Source: Anaerolineae bacterium
GTDB taxonomy: Bacteria; Chloroflexota; Anaerolineae; Anaerolineales; UBA4823
Assembly (NCBI GenBank): GCA_003130835.1
Contig: QEXX01000080.1
Span: 1-63,295 of the forward strand
Direction: 5' to 3'
DNA: 63,295 bases
Under the pieces are notes generated by a model. It was not told the DNA's origin. It worked only from the letters and a program-made list of their open reading frames with translations, and searched no databases. The position numbers and the translations under genes were made by a program. Position 1 is the first letter of the stretch, and every line of letters begins with the position of its first letter. Positions 45,783 through 54,640 of this stretch are shown in pieces.

Positions 45783-45878
45783 GCCATCGTACATCGCTAT
45801 CTAGGTCGCCCGAATCACCGTACAGCGGCAAAGAAACGTCCCTGCTCTTGCCCCTTTCTAAGCATTTCGGAGGTAGCC

Positions 45879-46742
45879 ATGCCTGAGCATTCACAATCGG
45901 AAAAGCAACGGCCTGCACGACGGGCAATTTCCAACCGCTTAAATGACCTTTCGGCAAAGGAATGGCTTAAATTCCAGAAATCCTGGTTTGTTCACAACCC
46001 TCCGCCAAGGCGCAAGGATGTGCTGCGCCACCCGGCGAAATTTCCTGAAACACTGGCTCAAGAATTCATCGAATTTTTCACCAAGCGCGGACAAGTCGTT
46101 TTTGACCCCATGGCCGGCACCGCATCAACCCTGATCGCCGCTTTACGGGCTGGGCGGCGTGCGTATGGTATTGAACTCAATCCCCGCTACGTCCAGATCG
46201 CCCAACAGTGGATCGAGGAGGAAAAAGCTCATCTGTCCCCCTCCATGATCCCTGACGTGCGCATCTTTCAGGGAAACGCCTTGCAAGCGGCAGACATCCT
46301 AACGGCAAATGCTCTGCCCCCAATTGATTATCTGCTCACCAGCCCGCCCTATTGGAACATGCTCCATGCGCCGGGTTTTGAAACGCAATCCAAACGTCGC
46401 AGCTCCCCGCATTTGGATGTTGTCTACTCAGATGACCCCGCAGATTTAGGCAACATCGAGTCCTATGAGCTCTTTCTGGAACGCTTATGTGAGCTGTTTG
46501 CCCATTTAAAGCCCTTTTTACGCCCCAAAGCTTACCTCACCATCATTGTTAAGAACATCAAGAAGGGAGGGCGCATTTACCCCCTCGCCTGGGATTTAGG
46601 ACGCCGTTTAGGAGAAATCTACACCCTTAAGGATGAGAAAATCTGGTTACAAGATAACCAACGGCTTGCACCTTATGGTTACGGAACGGCTTGGGTTAGC
46701 AACACCTTTCATCATTATTGTCTGCAATTCCGCAATGAGTGA
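45879..46742 (+). CDS. Orphan DNA amino-methyltransferase
   Basis: A 287-residue AdoMet-dependent DNA methyltransferase. Motif I is FDPMAGTASTLIAAL near 74, with GIELNPRYVQIAQ (motif II) after it; the catalytic motif IV is TSPPYWNM near 152, the form common in N4-cytosine and some N6-adenine enzymes. Motif I precedes motif IV, and the target region between them is short. GGAGGT lies 6 nt before the ATG. No restriction enzyme or specificity subunit is adjacent, so it is a solitary, possibly regulatory methylase; its site is unknown. Confidence 0.85.
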   Translation: MPEHSQSEKQRPARRAISNRLNDLSAKEWLKFQKSWFVHNPPPRRKDVLRHPAKFPETLAQEFIEFFTKRGQVVFDPMAGTASTLIAALRAGRRAYGIELNPRYVQIAQQWIEEEKAHLSPSMIPDVRIFQGNALQAADILTANALPPIDYLLTSPPYWNMLHAPGFETQSKRRSSPHLDVVYSDDPADLGNIESYELFLERLCELFAHLKPFLRPKAYLTIIVKNIKKGGRIYPLAWDLGRRLGEIYTLKDEKIWLQDNQRLAPYGYGTAWVSNTFHHYCLQFRNE

Positions 46743-46773
46743 AGACTCGCCATAAAAGGCAGCCAATTCCAGC

Positions 46774-47580
46774 CTACTCGTCGCCCACCCACTCATAGAC
46801 CGCTGCGCCGAGAATCTCTTTCAAAGCCCGCGTGGTCAGGGATAAATTGTCTGCGCTGGGAATCAGATTCAATATGAAATTCACCAAAGTCGGTCGTGTC
46901 ATGGTTTGCCAACCGATTTGAGTGACGGTGTAATCAGTCGGCGCAGGGATGACTTCCAGCCCTTGACGCTCGAAGACCCGCACCGAGCGGGGCATGTGCA
47001 TGGCTGAAGTGACTAGCAAAACCCGCCGAACGCCCATTTCACTCAGAATCGTTTTGGCATTTTGAGCGTTCTGTAGCGTATTTTGGGAACGATCCTCAAG
47101 GAGGAGAGCTTCTTTGGGCACGCCGAGCATTTCCAAAAGCTCGGCCATTTCAGCGGCTGGGTTGGCGCTGCTGGGGGTATACCACTCGATACCTCCACCG
47201 CTCAACAGCAACTTTTGGGCTTTCCCCTCCCGATAGAGTTTGGCAGCGTAAATCAGCCGATCGCCGGCGCCGTTGATCTCTGCCATGAGGCGCGGCGGAT
47301 TGGCAGCCAGCGTTCCACCCCCTAAGACCACCATCACCTCCACCTCGGGCACCTCTTCGAGGGGCAAGTATTGCCACTCCAACGTTTTCGCCAATTGGTA
47401 TGCCACCAAGCGATTGCCGCCCAATCCGAGTAACAGGAAACTCACCAAGACAGCAACCCGCACCAAACGCTGCCTTTTATAAAAAATCAGGGCAGCGCCC
47501 AAGAAACTACAAGCTAACCCCAACGGGTATATCAAGGGAGGAATAACTTTCGATAGGAAAACAAACATGTTTGAATCCAT
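46774..47580 (-). CDS. YdcF/ElyC family (DUF218) membrane protein
   Basis: A 268-residue protein with two N-terminal hydrophobic segments and a DUF218 domain: VEVMVVLGGGTLAAN, RLIYAAKLYREGKAQKLLLSGG, and the later TSAMHMPRSVRVFERQGLEVIPAPTDY in two parts. The family includes ElyC and SanA, which act in envelope integrity and lipid-carrier metabolism in enterobacteria; the chemistry is unsettled. It lies 14 bp after prmC and is the last gene of the prfA-prmC-ydcF operon. Confidence 0.87.
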   Translation of the reverse strand: MDSNMFVFLSKVIPPLIYPLGLACSFLGAALIFYKRQRLVRVAVLVSFLLLGLGGNRLVAYQLAKTLEWQYLPLEEVPEVEVMVVLGGGTLAANPPRLMAEINGAGDRLIYAAKLYREGKAQKLLLSGGGIEWYTPSSANPAAEMAELLEMLGVPKEALLLEDRSQNTLQNAQNAKTILSEMGVRRVLLVTSAMHMPRSVRVFERQGLEVIPAPTDYTVTQIGWQTMTRPTLVNFILNLIPSADNLSLTTRALKEILGAAVYEWVGDE

Positions 47581-47594
47581 CTTGACCGTGAGGA

Positions 47595-48440
47595 TTATTC
47601 AGCAACGATATCAACTTTCAGCAAACGGTCTTGACCGCTTAGGTCTTGCAGGACTTGCAGGTTTGCTTTCGGAAACGCTCTCTGTGCCAGCGCCACCATT
47701 TCGGCAGACTGCTCGCTATCCATCTCACAGGTGACCAGGCTCGTGCGATGCGTAATCTTCGGCAAAACGGCAAACAAACTTCGGTATAACGCTAACCCAT
47801 CCTTGCCGCCATCTAAGGCTAACGTAGGTTCTTTCCCGTAAACGGATAAGGTTTTCAGCCGTTCGCTCGGGATATAGGGCAAATTGGCACAAACAACCTC
47901 AAAGCGCCGAGCAAGCGGAGGAATCAAGTTAGCGGCACTTAAGAAGACCCGATTTTGGAGCTGATATTTTTCAACATTCTTCTTCGCCACCAATAGCGCC
48001 GCAAAAGACAGGTCACTCGCCACAACGCTCACCCGCTCACACGAAAGAGCAATCGAGATCGCCACACAGCCCGTCCCCGTGCCGATGTCCAAGACGTGTT
48101 TCGCCTGCGGATGGCTCTCTAGCCAAGCTAAAACCGTTTCGACCATTAATTCGGTTTCCGGACGAGGGATCAACGTGTCCTTAGTGACCAAAAACTCCCA
48201 GCCAAAAAATTCCCACTTGCCCAGCAGGTAGGGCAACGGCACGCCTTGCTGATAAAGCCGTAGGTGATCTTCGAGCTTCTTAAGTTGCTCTGCAGAAAGC
48301 TCGCTCTCCCCATGGCTCAACACCCAGCTTCTCGAACGGCCCAACAGATGAGCAATCAAAACAGAGACATCCTGTTCGGAGGTCTCTGTGACTCCCTTCC
48401 ATTGCGGTGCAGTTTCAATCAAAAACTCATGGAGTTTCAC
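47595..48440 (-). CDS. prmC: Release factor glutamine methyltransferase PrmC
   Basis: A 281-residue AdoMet-dependent enzyme methylating the Gln of the GGQ motif in release factors. An N-terminal helical domain (1-85) binds the factor; motif I is VLDIGTGTGCVAISIA. The catalytic motif reads NLPYI instead of the usual NPPYI. It lies 14 bp after prfA, its substrate, the classic pairing. The ATG follows the prfA stop closely. The C-terminus (LQDLSGQDRLLKVDIV) is normal. Confidence 0.93.
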   Translation of the reverse strand: MKLHEFLIETAPQWKGVTETSEQDVSVLIAHLLGRSRSWVLSHGESELSAEQLKKLEDHLRLYQQGVPLPYLLGKWEFFGWEFLVTKDTLIPRPETELMVETVLAWLESHPQAKHVLDIGTGTGCVAISIALSCERVSVVASDLSFAALLVAKKNVEKYQLQNRVFLSAANLIPPLARRFEVVCANLPYIPSERLKTLSVYGKEPTLALDGGKDGLALYRSLFAVLPKITHRTSLVTCEMDSEQSAEMVALAQRAFPKANLQVLQDLSGQDRLLKVDIVAE

Positions 48441-48454
48441 AAATGGCTGTAAGG

Positions 48455-49525
48455 TTAGGTCTCAACTTCAATCGCCGCCAATCGTTCGGCTTCGTCCCGT
48501 AGCGCTAACTCCTCGATGAACTCATCGATCTCCCCTTCCATCACCGCCGGCAGGTTGTAGCTAGAATAATTGATGCGATGATCGGTGACCCGTGATTGCG
48601 GATAGTTGTAAGTGCGGATTTTCTCCGCCCGCTCTCCGGTACCCACTTGCGAGCGCCGCGCTTGATCAATGCTCTGGCGTTGTTTTTCCATTTCGATTTC
48701 ATATAAGCGCGCCCTCAAAATGCTCATTGCCCGCAGTTTGTTCTGCAGTTGCGACCGTTCATCCTGACACTGGACAACGATACCAGTCGGGAGATGGGTG
48801 ATGCGGATGGCTGTAGCGTTCTTTTGCACGTTTTGTCCCCCTGCTCCAGCCGATTTATAGACATCGATGCGCAAGTCGGATTCGGGAATATCGACTTCGA
48901 CTTCATCCGCTTCTGCCAAGACAGCAACGGTCGCCGTAGAGGTATGAATGCGTCCGGAGGCTTCGGTAACCGGCACACGTTGAACCCGATGCACACCCGA
49001 TTCGTATTTTAGCCGCGAGTACGCCCCGCGCCCTTTCACCATGAAGATAATTTCCTTATACCCCCCAATGCCGATCTCATTCGCTGATAAGACATCGATC
49101 TCCCAGCCTTTTTTCTCGGCATAGCGGCTATACATGCGGAATAAGTCGGCTGCAAACAGAGCAGCCTCGTCGCCGCCTGTGCCAGCGCGGATTTCCATGA
49201 TGACATTGCGGGTATCCCGTTGATCACGGGGCAGTAACATGCTCTTGATTTCTCTTTCGAGCCGCTCGATTTGTTGATCGAGTTCCTCAATTTCCATCTC
49301 TGCTAATTGGCGCAGTTCCTCGTCTTCTCCATCCAGAAGGGAGCGCGCTTCCTCCCTTCTTTCTAGCGCTTGACGATATTGGCGGGCTTTTTCCACCAGC
49401 GGTTCAAGCTCACTGCGCTCCATATTCAATTCGGCAGCACGCTGATAATCGCTGCCTACTTCCAGCAAGGCGCGATTGAGTTCTTCGTATTTTTCTTCGA
49501 TCCCACGTAACTTGTCTAATAACAT
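48455..49525 (-). CDS. prfA: Peptide chain release factor 1
   Basis: A 356-residue class I release factor. The GGQ loop is SAGAGGQNVQKNATAIR; VQRVPVTEASGRIHTSTATVA is the conserved domain 2 stretch with the P-V-T tripeptide of stop-codon reading. Length and the N-terminal coiled coil fit RF1, and no internal frameshift as in RF2 is present. It terminates at UAA and UAG. It heads the operon with prmC and ydcF. A TATAAT on the minus strand near 49666 would give a 130-nt leader. Confidence 0.95.
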   Translation of the reverse strand: MLLDKLRGIEEKYEELNRALLEVGSDYQRAAELNMERSELEPLVEKARQYRQALERREEARSLLDGEDEELRQLAEMEIEELDQQIERLEREIKSMLLPRDQRDTRNVIMEIRAGTGGDEAALFAADLFRMYSRYAEKKGWEIDVLSANEIGIGGYKEIIFMVKGRGAYSRLKYESGVHRVQRVPVTEASGRIHTSTATVAVLAEADEVEVDIPESDLRIDVYKSAGAGGQNVQKNATAIRITHLPTGIVVQCQDERSQLQNKLRAMSILRARLYEIEMEKQRQSIDQARRSQVGTGERAEKIRTYNYPQSRVTDHRINYSSYNLPAVMEGEIDEFIEELALRDEAERLAAIEVET

Positions 49526-49749
49526 CCTACATCATTCTAAAGGAAATTTCGTCTCGCAAGATGAGTCCACGGAAACCATTGGATAAGTTTGATCTTGTGC
49601 GGTTCCACTTTGTCATCTACAAAATCTTGTGCCATAAGATTTTAAACCGAATCATCATTATACCACGCTGGAACTTCTCCCCCTCATCGAACGTCTAAAG
49701 AGCAAAAGCAGGCAGAAACTCTGTTCACAAGATTCGCCAAGAAGTTCTC

Positions 49750-52113
49750 ATGAAACACCTTCTAATCTTTCTCTTGATTCTCATCCTTTGGCTCATTTTG
49801 CCTGGCGTACAAGTCGTTCGGGCAGATGGGATCATTATCCCCGAACAACCCCTCTGCCCGATGCCCATTTGCATTGATCCCCCCTGTCCACCTGCGCCCC
49901 CTTGTCCGCCAACCCCCATTGCCCAATTGGTCATCCGCTATCATCACGTCAATGTCACCATCGAAGATCAGCTTGCACTCACCAAAGTTGACCAAGTCTT
50001 TTACAACCCAAACGATTGGGCAATGGAAGGCCTCTATCTCTTCCCCATCCCGGCCGACGCAACCATAACCTCTTTTAAGCTCTGGATAGACGGTCAAGCC
50101 GTCCAGGGAGAAATATTGGAAGCGGAAAAAGCTCGGCAGAAGTATGAAGAAATTGTCGCAACGCTGCGCGATCCAGCCCTTTTAGAATACATCGATCGCG
50201 GCGCTGTCCAAGCCAGGATTTTCCCGATCCCGCCGCGCGGTGAACGACAAATCACTCTGGAATACGCCCAAGTCTTACCCAAAGAAGGTGATCTCCTGCA
50301 ATATCTCTATCCGCTTAGCACCGAAAAATTTTCTATTCAGCCGCTCGAGTCGGTTGTGGTTAGCGTCGACATCCGTTCCACCAAACCCATTCGGGCAATT
50401 TACTCCCCGTCACATTCGGTCTCGGTGATGCAAAAATCCACAACCGAAGCCCAAATCCGTTATGAAGCAAATAACGTCCGCCCAGATCAAGATTTTTCGC
50501 TCTTGATTTCGTTTGGCGAAAGCGAAGCGATTCATCTCTTTACTTTCCGCGACGCCCGTGACTCATCCGATGCGGACGGCACGTTTCTGCTGCTTCTCGC
50601 CCCCTCAACCGGATCCTCTTCCGAGCCGATCCCCAAAGATATCTTGATGGTGCTCGATCGGTCTGGCAGCATGGAGGGAGAAAAGTTCCAGCAAGCCCTG
50701 CAAGCGGTGCAATACATCCTCGACCACTTGAATGCAGAAGACCGCTTCAACATTCTGGCATTCAGCACCACGATCCTGCAGTATCAACCAACTCTGCGCC
50801 AGGCTTCCGAAGCTGCCGAAGCAAAGCGCTGGTTGCAAAGCTTAACCGCCGAGGGCAGTACGGACATCCACAATGCCCTCCTGCAAGCCATTCAGATGAT
50901 CTCCCCTGAGCGTCCGACCTATCTCATTTTTCTCACCGATGGTTTGCCCACCATAGGGATTCAAGACAGTGCCTTGATTCTAGAAGAAGTGCGCCGCAAA
51001 GCTCCATCCAACCTGCGCCTCTTTCCCTTTGGAATCGGTTATGATGTGGATACGTTCTTGCTCGATTCTCTCGCTCAGGAGAACCACGGTCGAAGTAGCT
51101 ACATCCAACCGGGAGAAGACCTCAACCGAGCCATTTCCGCCTTTTACGAGCGCATCGAGACGCCGCTGCTTACCAACCTTGCCCTTGACTTTGGGGAGAT
51201 TGAAACCTATGATGTTTATCCCACCCCACTTCCCGATTTATTTGCCGGCTCGCAAATTCTGGTCGTTGGGCGCTACAAGGGAGGAGGAAAAACAGAAATT
51301 CGCCTGAGCGGTGAGATGAGTGGCAACCCTCAAACCTTTACCTTTCAAGATCAAGCCTTCGATCGGGAAGGGACTTTGAATCCTTCGCCAACCCAAGCTG
51401 TCATTCCCCGTTTATGGGCAACGCGGAAGATCGGACATTTGCTGACCCAAGTCCGCCTCAAAGGCGCTGATCCAGAGACAATTGAGCAAATCGTGCACCT
51501 CAGCATCCGCTACGGGATCGTGACCCCCTATACCTCCTATTTGGTCACCGAAGAGAATCCCTTCGGCAGCCGCGAACAAGCGCGTATCATCGCTGAGCAG
51601 TGGCAAACTTATCAAGCCGCACCGATGATGGAAGTCAGCGGTAAGGGGGCGGTTCAACAGGCAGCCGATCAGGGTCTCTTATCTGAAGCCGAAGCTCCCT
51701 TACCGATTGAAAACGAAACCCAGCAAAAAGTAAGCGTTGTCGCCGGACGAACCTTCATTTATACGAATGGTGTTTGGGTGGACACAGCCTTTGACCCAGA
51801 GCGGATGAAAACCCAAGCAGTTGCCTTTCTCTCCGAAGATTACTTTCGTCTCTTGCGAGCTTACCCCTCTCTGGGAGCAGCCTTTTCGCTTGGCGAGCGG
51901 GTGATTGCTCTGGTCAACGGTGTCGCTTACGAGGTCGTTAGCGCAGAAAGCCAAGTGCCAGCTTTAGAAATTGAGCCCTCAAGTCCACAAAGCCCGACCC
52001 CAACCGCGCAGCCAACCGATCAGCCCCTGCCGGCTCAATCCCCCGCATCCTTCCCTTGTCTTTCGGGAGCGCTCCTGCTCACCGCTTTGTTGTGGAGAAA
52101 ATTTTGGAGATAA
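49750..52113 (+). CDS. Secreted VIT and von Willebrand factor A domain protein
   Basis: A 787-residue envelope protein. A signal peptide (1-26) is followed by a Cys/Pro-rich linker with repeated PPC (35-58), a VIT domain (about 60-190) and a vWA domain (about 295-465) with an intact MIDAS motif DRSGS near 302 and a later TDG. The C-terminal 330 residues include a second region resembling vault-associated proteins. The tail has a Pro/Gln/Thr linker, PCLSG, a hydrophobic stretch and a basic end (RKFWR), like a sorting signal. Such proteins mediate adhesion or complex assembly. Single gene. Confidence 0.9.
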   Translation: MKHLLIFLLILILWLILPGVQVVRADGIIIPEQPLCPMPICIDPPCPPAPPCPPTPIAQLVIRYHHVNVTIEDQLALTKVDQVFYNPNDWAMEGLYLFPIPADATITSFKLWIDGQAVQGEILEAEKARQKYEEIVATLRDPALLEYIDRGAVQARIFPIPPRGERQITLEYAQVLPKEGDLLQYLYPLSTEKFSIQPLESVVVSVDIRSTKPIRAIYSPSHSVSVMQKSTTEAQIRYEANNVRPDQDFSLLISFGESEAIHLFTFRDARDSSDADGTFLLLLAPSTGSSSEPIPKDILMVLDRSGSMEGEKFQQALQAVQYILDHLNAEDRFNILAFSTTILQYQPTLRQASEAAEAKRWLQSLTAEGSTDIHNALLQAIQMISPERPTYLIFLTDGLPTIGIQDSALILEEVRRKAPSNLRLFPFGIGYDVDTFLLDSLAQENHGRSSYIQPGEDLNRAISAFYERIETPLLTNLALDFGEIETYDVYPTPLPDLFAGSQILVVGRYKGGGKTEIRLSGEMSGNPQTFTFQDQAFDREGTLNPSPTQAVIPRLWATRKIGHLLTQVRLKGADPETIEQIVHLSIRYGIVTPYTSYLVTEENPFGSREQARIIAEQWQTYQAAPMMEVSGKGAVQQAADQGLLSEAEAPLPIENETQQKVSVVAGRTFIYTNGVWVDTAFDPERMKTQAVAFLSEDYFRLLRAYPSLGAAFSLGERVIALVNGVAYEVVSAESQVPALEIEPSSPQSPTPTAQPTDQPLPAQSPASFPCLSGALLLTALLWRKFWR

Positions 52114-52516
52114 AGCGTAAAAAAGCCTAAAACTCTTGCCAAAAATTTCAAAATATGGTGTATAATAAAGGCGCTGGGGACGATATCCGAGCTAACGGAA
52201 TTTCTCCACTTCAGAGTAGGTTTGTCCTGTGCGTGAGTATTTCTGGATGAGGTATTTACGACACTGTTGATCAATTCCAAGCTGACTAGGGAAATTTGCA
52301 GGCAAATTTAACCCTTCTGATCCTAGACCTTTTGCTCAGGCTTTATCACTCTTAACGAATTTCTCAGGCTTTCTATCGCCCTAGCAGAGAAAGAATACAC
52401 CAAATTTCTGTTTATGACACCCAATTTTGCCGATAAACCCACCCACTAACGACTGCCCTCTGGGAGAGCAGAACACTTTGGGTTTTATGAAAAATCACCT
52501 GTGAAGAGAAGAAGCC
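52114..52516 (+). promoter_or_regulatory. Long leader region of rho
   Basis: A 403-bp gap with no gene. TTGCCA (52136-52141) and TATAAT (52161-52166) are separated by 19 bp, placing transcription near 52173 and giving a leader of about 345 nt. It holds a palindrome (52292-52309), two copies of CTCAGGCTTT (52335 and 52363) and C-rich, G-poor stretches, as expected of Rho-loading RNA used in rho autoregulation. Confidence 0.5.
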
Positions 52517-53797
52517 ATGAAAGTCGCTGAATTGGAAAACATTCCTTTATCGGAACTACGCCAAATGGCAATGGAACTCAATGTTCCCAATGCAAACCGC
52601 ATGAAAAAAGAAGACCTCATCCTGCACATCCGCCAAGCGGAAGGCGAGCAGGAGGGCATGGAAGTCAGAGGGGGAATCTTGGAAATCATGAGCGAGGGAA
52701 TCGGTTTTCTGCGGTCGGGACATTACACGCCAGGGCCTTTCGATGTTTACGTTTCGCAATCTCAAATCCGCCGTTATAACTTAAAGACCGGCGACTTGGT
52801 GATCGGACAAGTACGCCCACCGCGCGAATCCGAGCGCCATTACGGATTGCTAAAGGTCGAAACCATCAACGGGATTGATGCCGAGGAAGCACGCAACCGC
52901 CCGAACTTCGAGTCGCTTACGCCCATTTTCCCGGACACGCGCTTCGACCTCGAAACTGACCGCCATACGCTGTCGACGCGTTTGATCAACTTAGTCACCC
53001 CCATCGGGCGCGGGCAACGGGGTTTGATCGTCTCACCGCCGAAAGCCGGCAAAACGACCATTCTGAAGCAAATTGCCAACGCCATCTCAACCAAGTATCC
53101 CGACGTGCACCTCATGGTGGCGCTGATCGGCGAGCGACCAGAAGAGGTTACAGACATGGATCGCTCTGTCGATGCGGAAGTGATCTCCTCGACGTTTGAT
53201 GAGCCGGTCACCTCACACGTGCGCATCGCCGAAATGGCTTTGGAACGTGCAAAACGCTTGGTCGAGATTGGCCGGCATGTGGTCATCTTGATGGATTCGA
53301 TCACCCGCCTAGCGCGCGCCTATAACTTGGTTGTCACGCCATCAGGACGAACCTTATCAGGTGGCATTGATCCTTCCGCCCTCTATCCACCCAAACGTTT
53401 CTTCGGCGCGGCGCGTAACCTCGAAGAGGGTGGCTCGCTAACCATTATTGCCACTTGTCTGGTTGACACCGGCTCTCGCATGGACGATGTCGTTTACGAG
53501 GAGTTCAAAGGTACCGGCAATATGGAACTTCACCTCTCTCGCCGCTTGCAAGAACGGCGCATTTTCCCTGCCATTGACATCGAACGCTCCTCGACCCGCC
53601 GCGAAGAGCTGTTATTGGGTCCAGACATCACCCAAAGGGTCTGGTTGATGCGGCGCATGTACGATGCGATGATCACGCCTCCTCCCCATGGCGCCGGAAT
53701 GGACCCAACCACCGCCACCGAAGCAATTTTGCAACGGTTAGCGCGCACTGCCAACAATCAGGAATTCCTCGAGACCCTGAGTGAAGACCTGGATTAA
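52517..53797 (+). CDS. rho: Transcription termination factor Rho
   Basis: A 426-residue hexameric RNA-dependent ATPase. The N-terminal Rho-N domain (1-48) contains LSELRQMAMELNV; the RNA-binding cold-shock-like domain (50-118) has GILEIMSEGIGFLRS and DVYVSQSQIRRYNL; Walker A is SPPKAGKTT (173-181), Walker B is in VVILMDSITR, and the Q-loop and R-loop (GGIDPSAL, KGTGNMELHLSR) are present. Length is normal without the insertion found in some phyla. It has an unusually long leader. A 60-residue gene follows 19 bp later. Confidence 0.97.
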   Translation: MKVAELENIPLSELRQMAMELNVPNANRMKKEDLILHIRQAEGEQEGMEVRGGILEIMSEGIGFLRSGHYTPGPFDVYVSQSQIRRYNLKTGDLVIGQVRPPRESERHYGLLKVETINGIDAEEARNRPNFESLTPIFPDTRFDLETDRHTLSTRLINLVTPIGRGQRGLIVSPPKAGKTTILKQIANAISTKYPDVHLMVALIGERPEEVTDMDRSVDAEVISSTFDEPVTSHVRIAEMALERAKRLVEIGRHVVILMDSITRLARAYNLVVTPSGRTLSGGIDPSALYPPKRFFGAARNLEEGGSLTIIATCLVDTGSRMDDVVYEEFKGTGNMELHLSRRLQERRIFPAIDIERSSTRREELLLGPDITQRVWLMRRMYDAMITPPPHGAGMDPTTATEAILQRLARTANNQEFLETLSEDLD

Positions 53798-53816
53798 TCT
53801 CTCAAAGGAGGAAGCA

Positions 53817-53999
53817 ATGCCAAAAGACCTACCTGATCCTGAAACCGAAGTCCTAGCCGAAACGGACAACTACCTTGCTTGGCAAGCTCAGGAACCTGAT
53901 GGCGAGACCACCTATCACCTTGAATTAAACAATGTCACTTTGCACTTTTTCGAGGAAGAATGGCAGGAATTTCTCGCCTTGGTCAAAATGTTGACGTAG
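53817..53999 (+). CDS. Small conserved-looking protein downstream of rho
   Basis: A 60-residue acidic protein, MPKDLPDPETEVLAETDNYL at the start, then strands (TTYHLELNNVTLHFFEEEW) and a helix. No family recognised. The ATG at 53817 is chosen because AAAGGAGGAA lies 5-7 nt upstream; the frame extends into the end of rho. It is 19 bp past rho and upstream of a strong hairpin, so it belongs to the rho transcript. Codon use and ribosome site support a real gene. Confidence 0.65.
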   Translation: MPKDLPDPETEVLAETDNYLAWQAQEPDGETTYHLELNNVTLHFFEEEWQEFLALVKMLT

Positions 54000-54057
54000 T
54001 TCGGTAATCTGCAAGGCCTATTTCGCCCTAAGTTTCTCTAAGGAGGGGCTTTAGCGT

Positions 54058-54095
54058 GGAAAGGCTGCCTTGGGAAAGGTCAAGGCAGCCTTTCC
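54058..54095. terminator. Long bidirectional terminator hairpin
   Basis: A 14-bp perfect stem (54058-54071 and 54082-54095) with a 10-nt loop lies between the rho transcript and the convergent nuclease operon, 2 bp before its stop. T tracts are short on both strands. Confidence 0.6.
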
Positions 54096-54096
54096 C

Positions 54097-54630
54097 TTAT
54101 AATCGCTGATCACAAATGAGAGCATAGCCACACCCCCGACAGCGCGCCGGCTCGTCATGCGAGCGTGGGACATCTCCGCACTGTTCCACCTGATGCATTT
54201 GGTCTAGAAGCTCTAGTAGCCTGGCTTTCATCTGCTGGTTATATTCAATTTGGTAGGTGTAGTGGCGCTGGTCAGCGGGGGAACGGCTTCGATACTGCAA
54301 ATACCCAAAGCGAGGTTGCACGCCAAAAGTCTCCTCCACCAGCAAACAATAGGCTAATAATTGAAAAATATGCGCTTCATACGGTTGCCGAAACTCGCTC
54401 ACCGTTTTCACTTCGACCGGAATCCATTCTTTGCCACGCTGAAGCAGATAATCTGGACGTCCGGTCAGAAGGTAACGTTTGGAAAATAACGGTGCTTGAG
54501 GACGGTGACTATCATGAAAATCGAGGGAAACCAGTCTTCCACTCGGAAGGCCACTGGCTCGCTTCTGTCTCCTGCCCCACCAAAAAAGGATCAACGCCAA
54601 GATGAACAACAGAAGGGCAACGGTCTGCAT
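54097..54630 (-). CDS. Cas4-family nuclease, C-terminal half with N-terminal membrane helix
   Basis: A 177-residue protein. Residues 1-18 form a membrane helix; then the PD-(D/E)xK core: D60 in GRPDYLL, E73-x-K75 in PVEVKT, the QxxxY motif Q90-Y94, and a Fe-S type cluster C164-x2-C167-x5-C173, as at the C-terminus of Cas4 and Dna2. What is missing is the N-terminal part of Cas4 (first Cys and GxxxH), which is supplied by the gene just upstream. Together they should form a membrane-bound single-strand exonuclease; the catalytic residues here are intact. Last gene of the ssb operon. No CRISPR genes are present. Confidence 0.85.
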   Translation of the reverse strand: MQTVALLLFILALILFWWGRRQKRASGLPSGRLVSLDFHDSHRPQAPLFSKRYLLTGRPDYLLQRGKEWIPVEVKTVSEFRQPYEAHIFQLLAYCLLVEETFGVQPRFGYLQYRSRSPADQRHYTYQIEYNQQMKARLLELLDQMHQVEQCGDVPRSHDEPARCRGCGYALICDQRL

Positions 54631-54640
54631 CTCTTCATCC

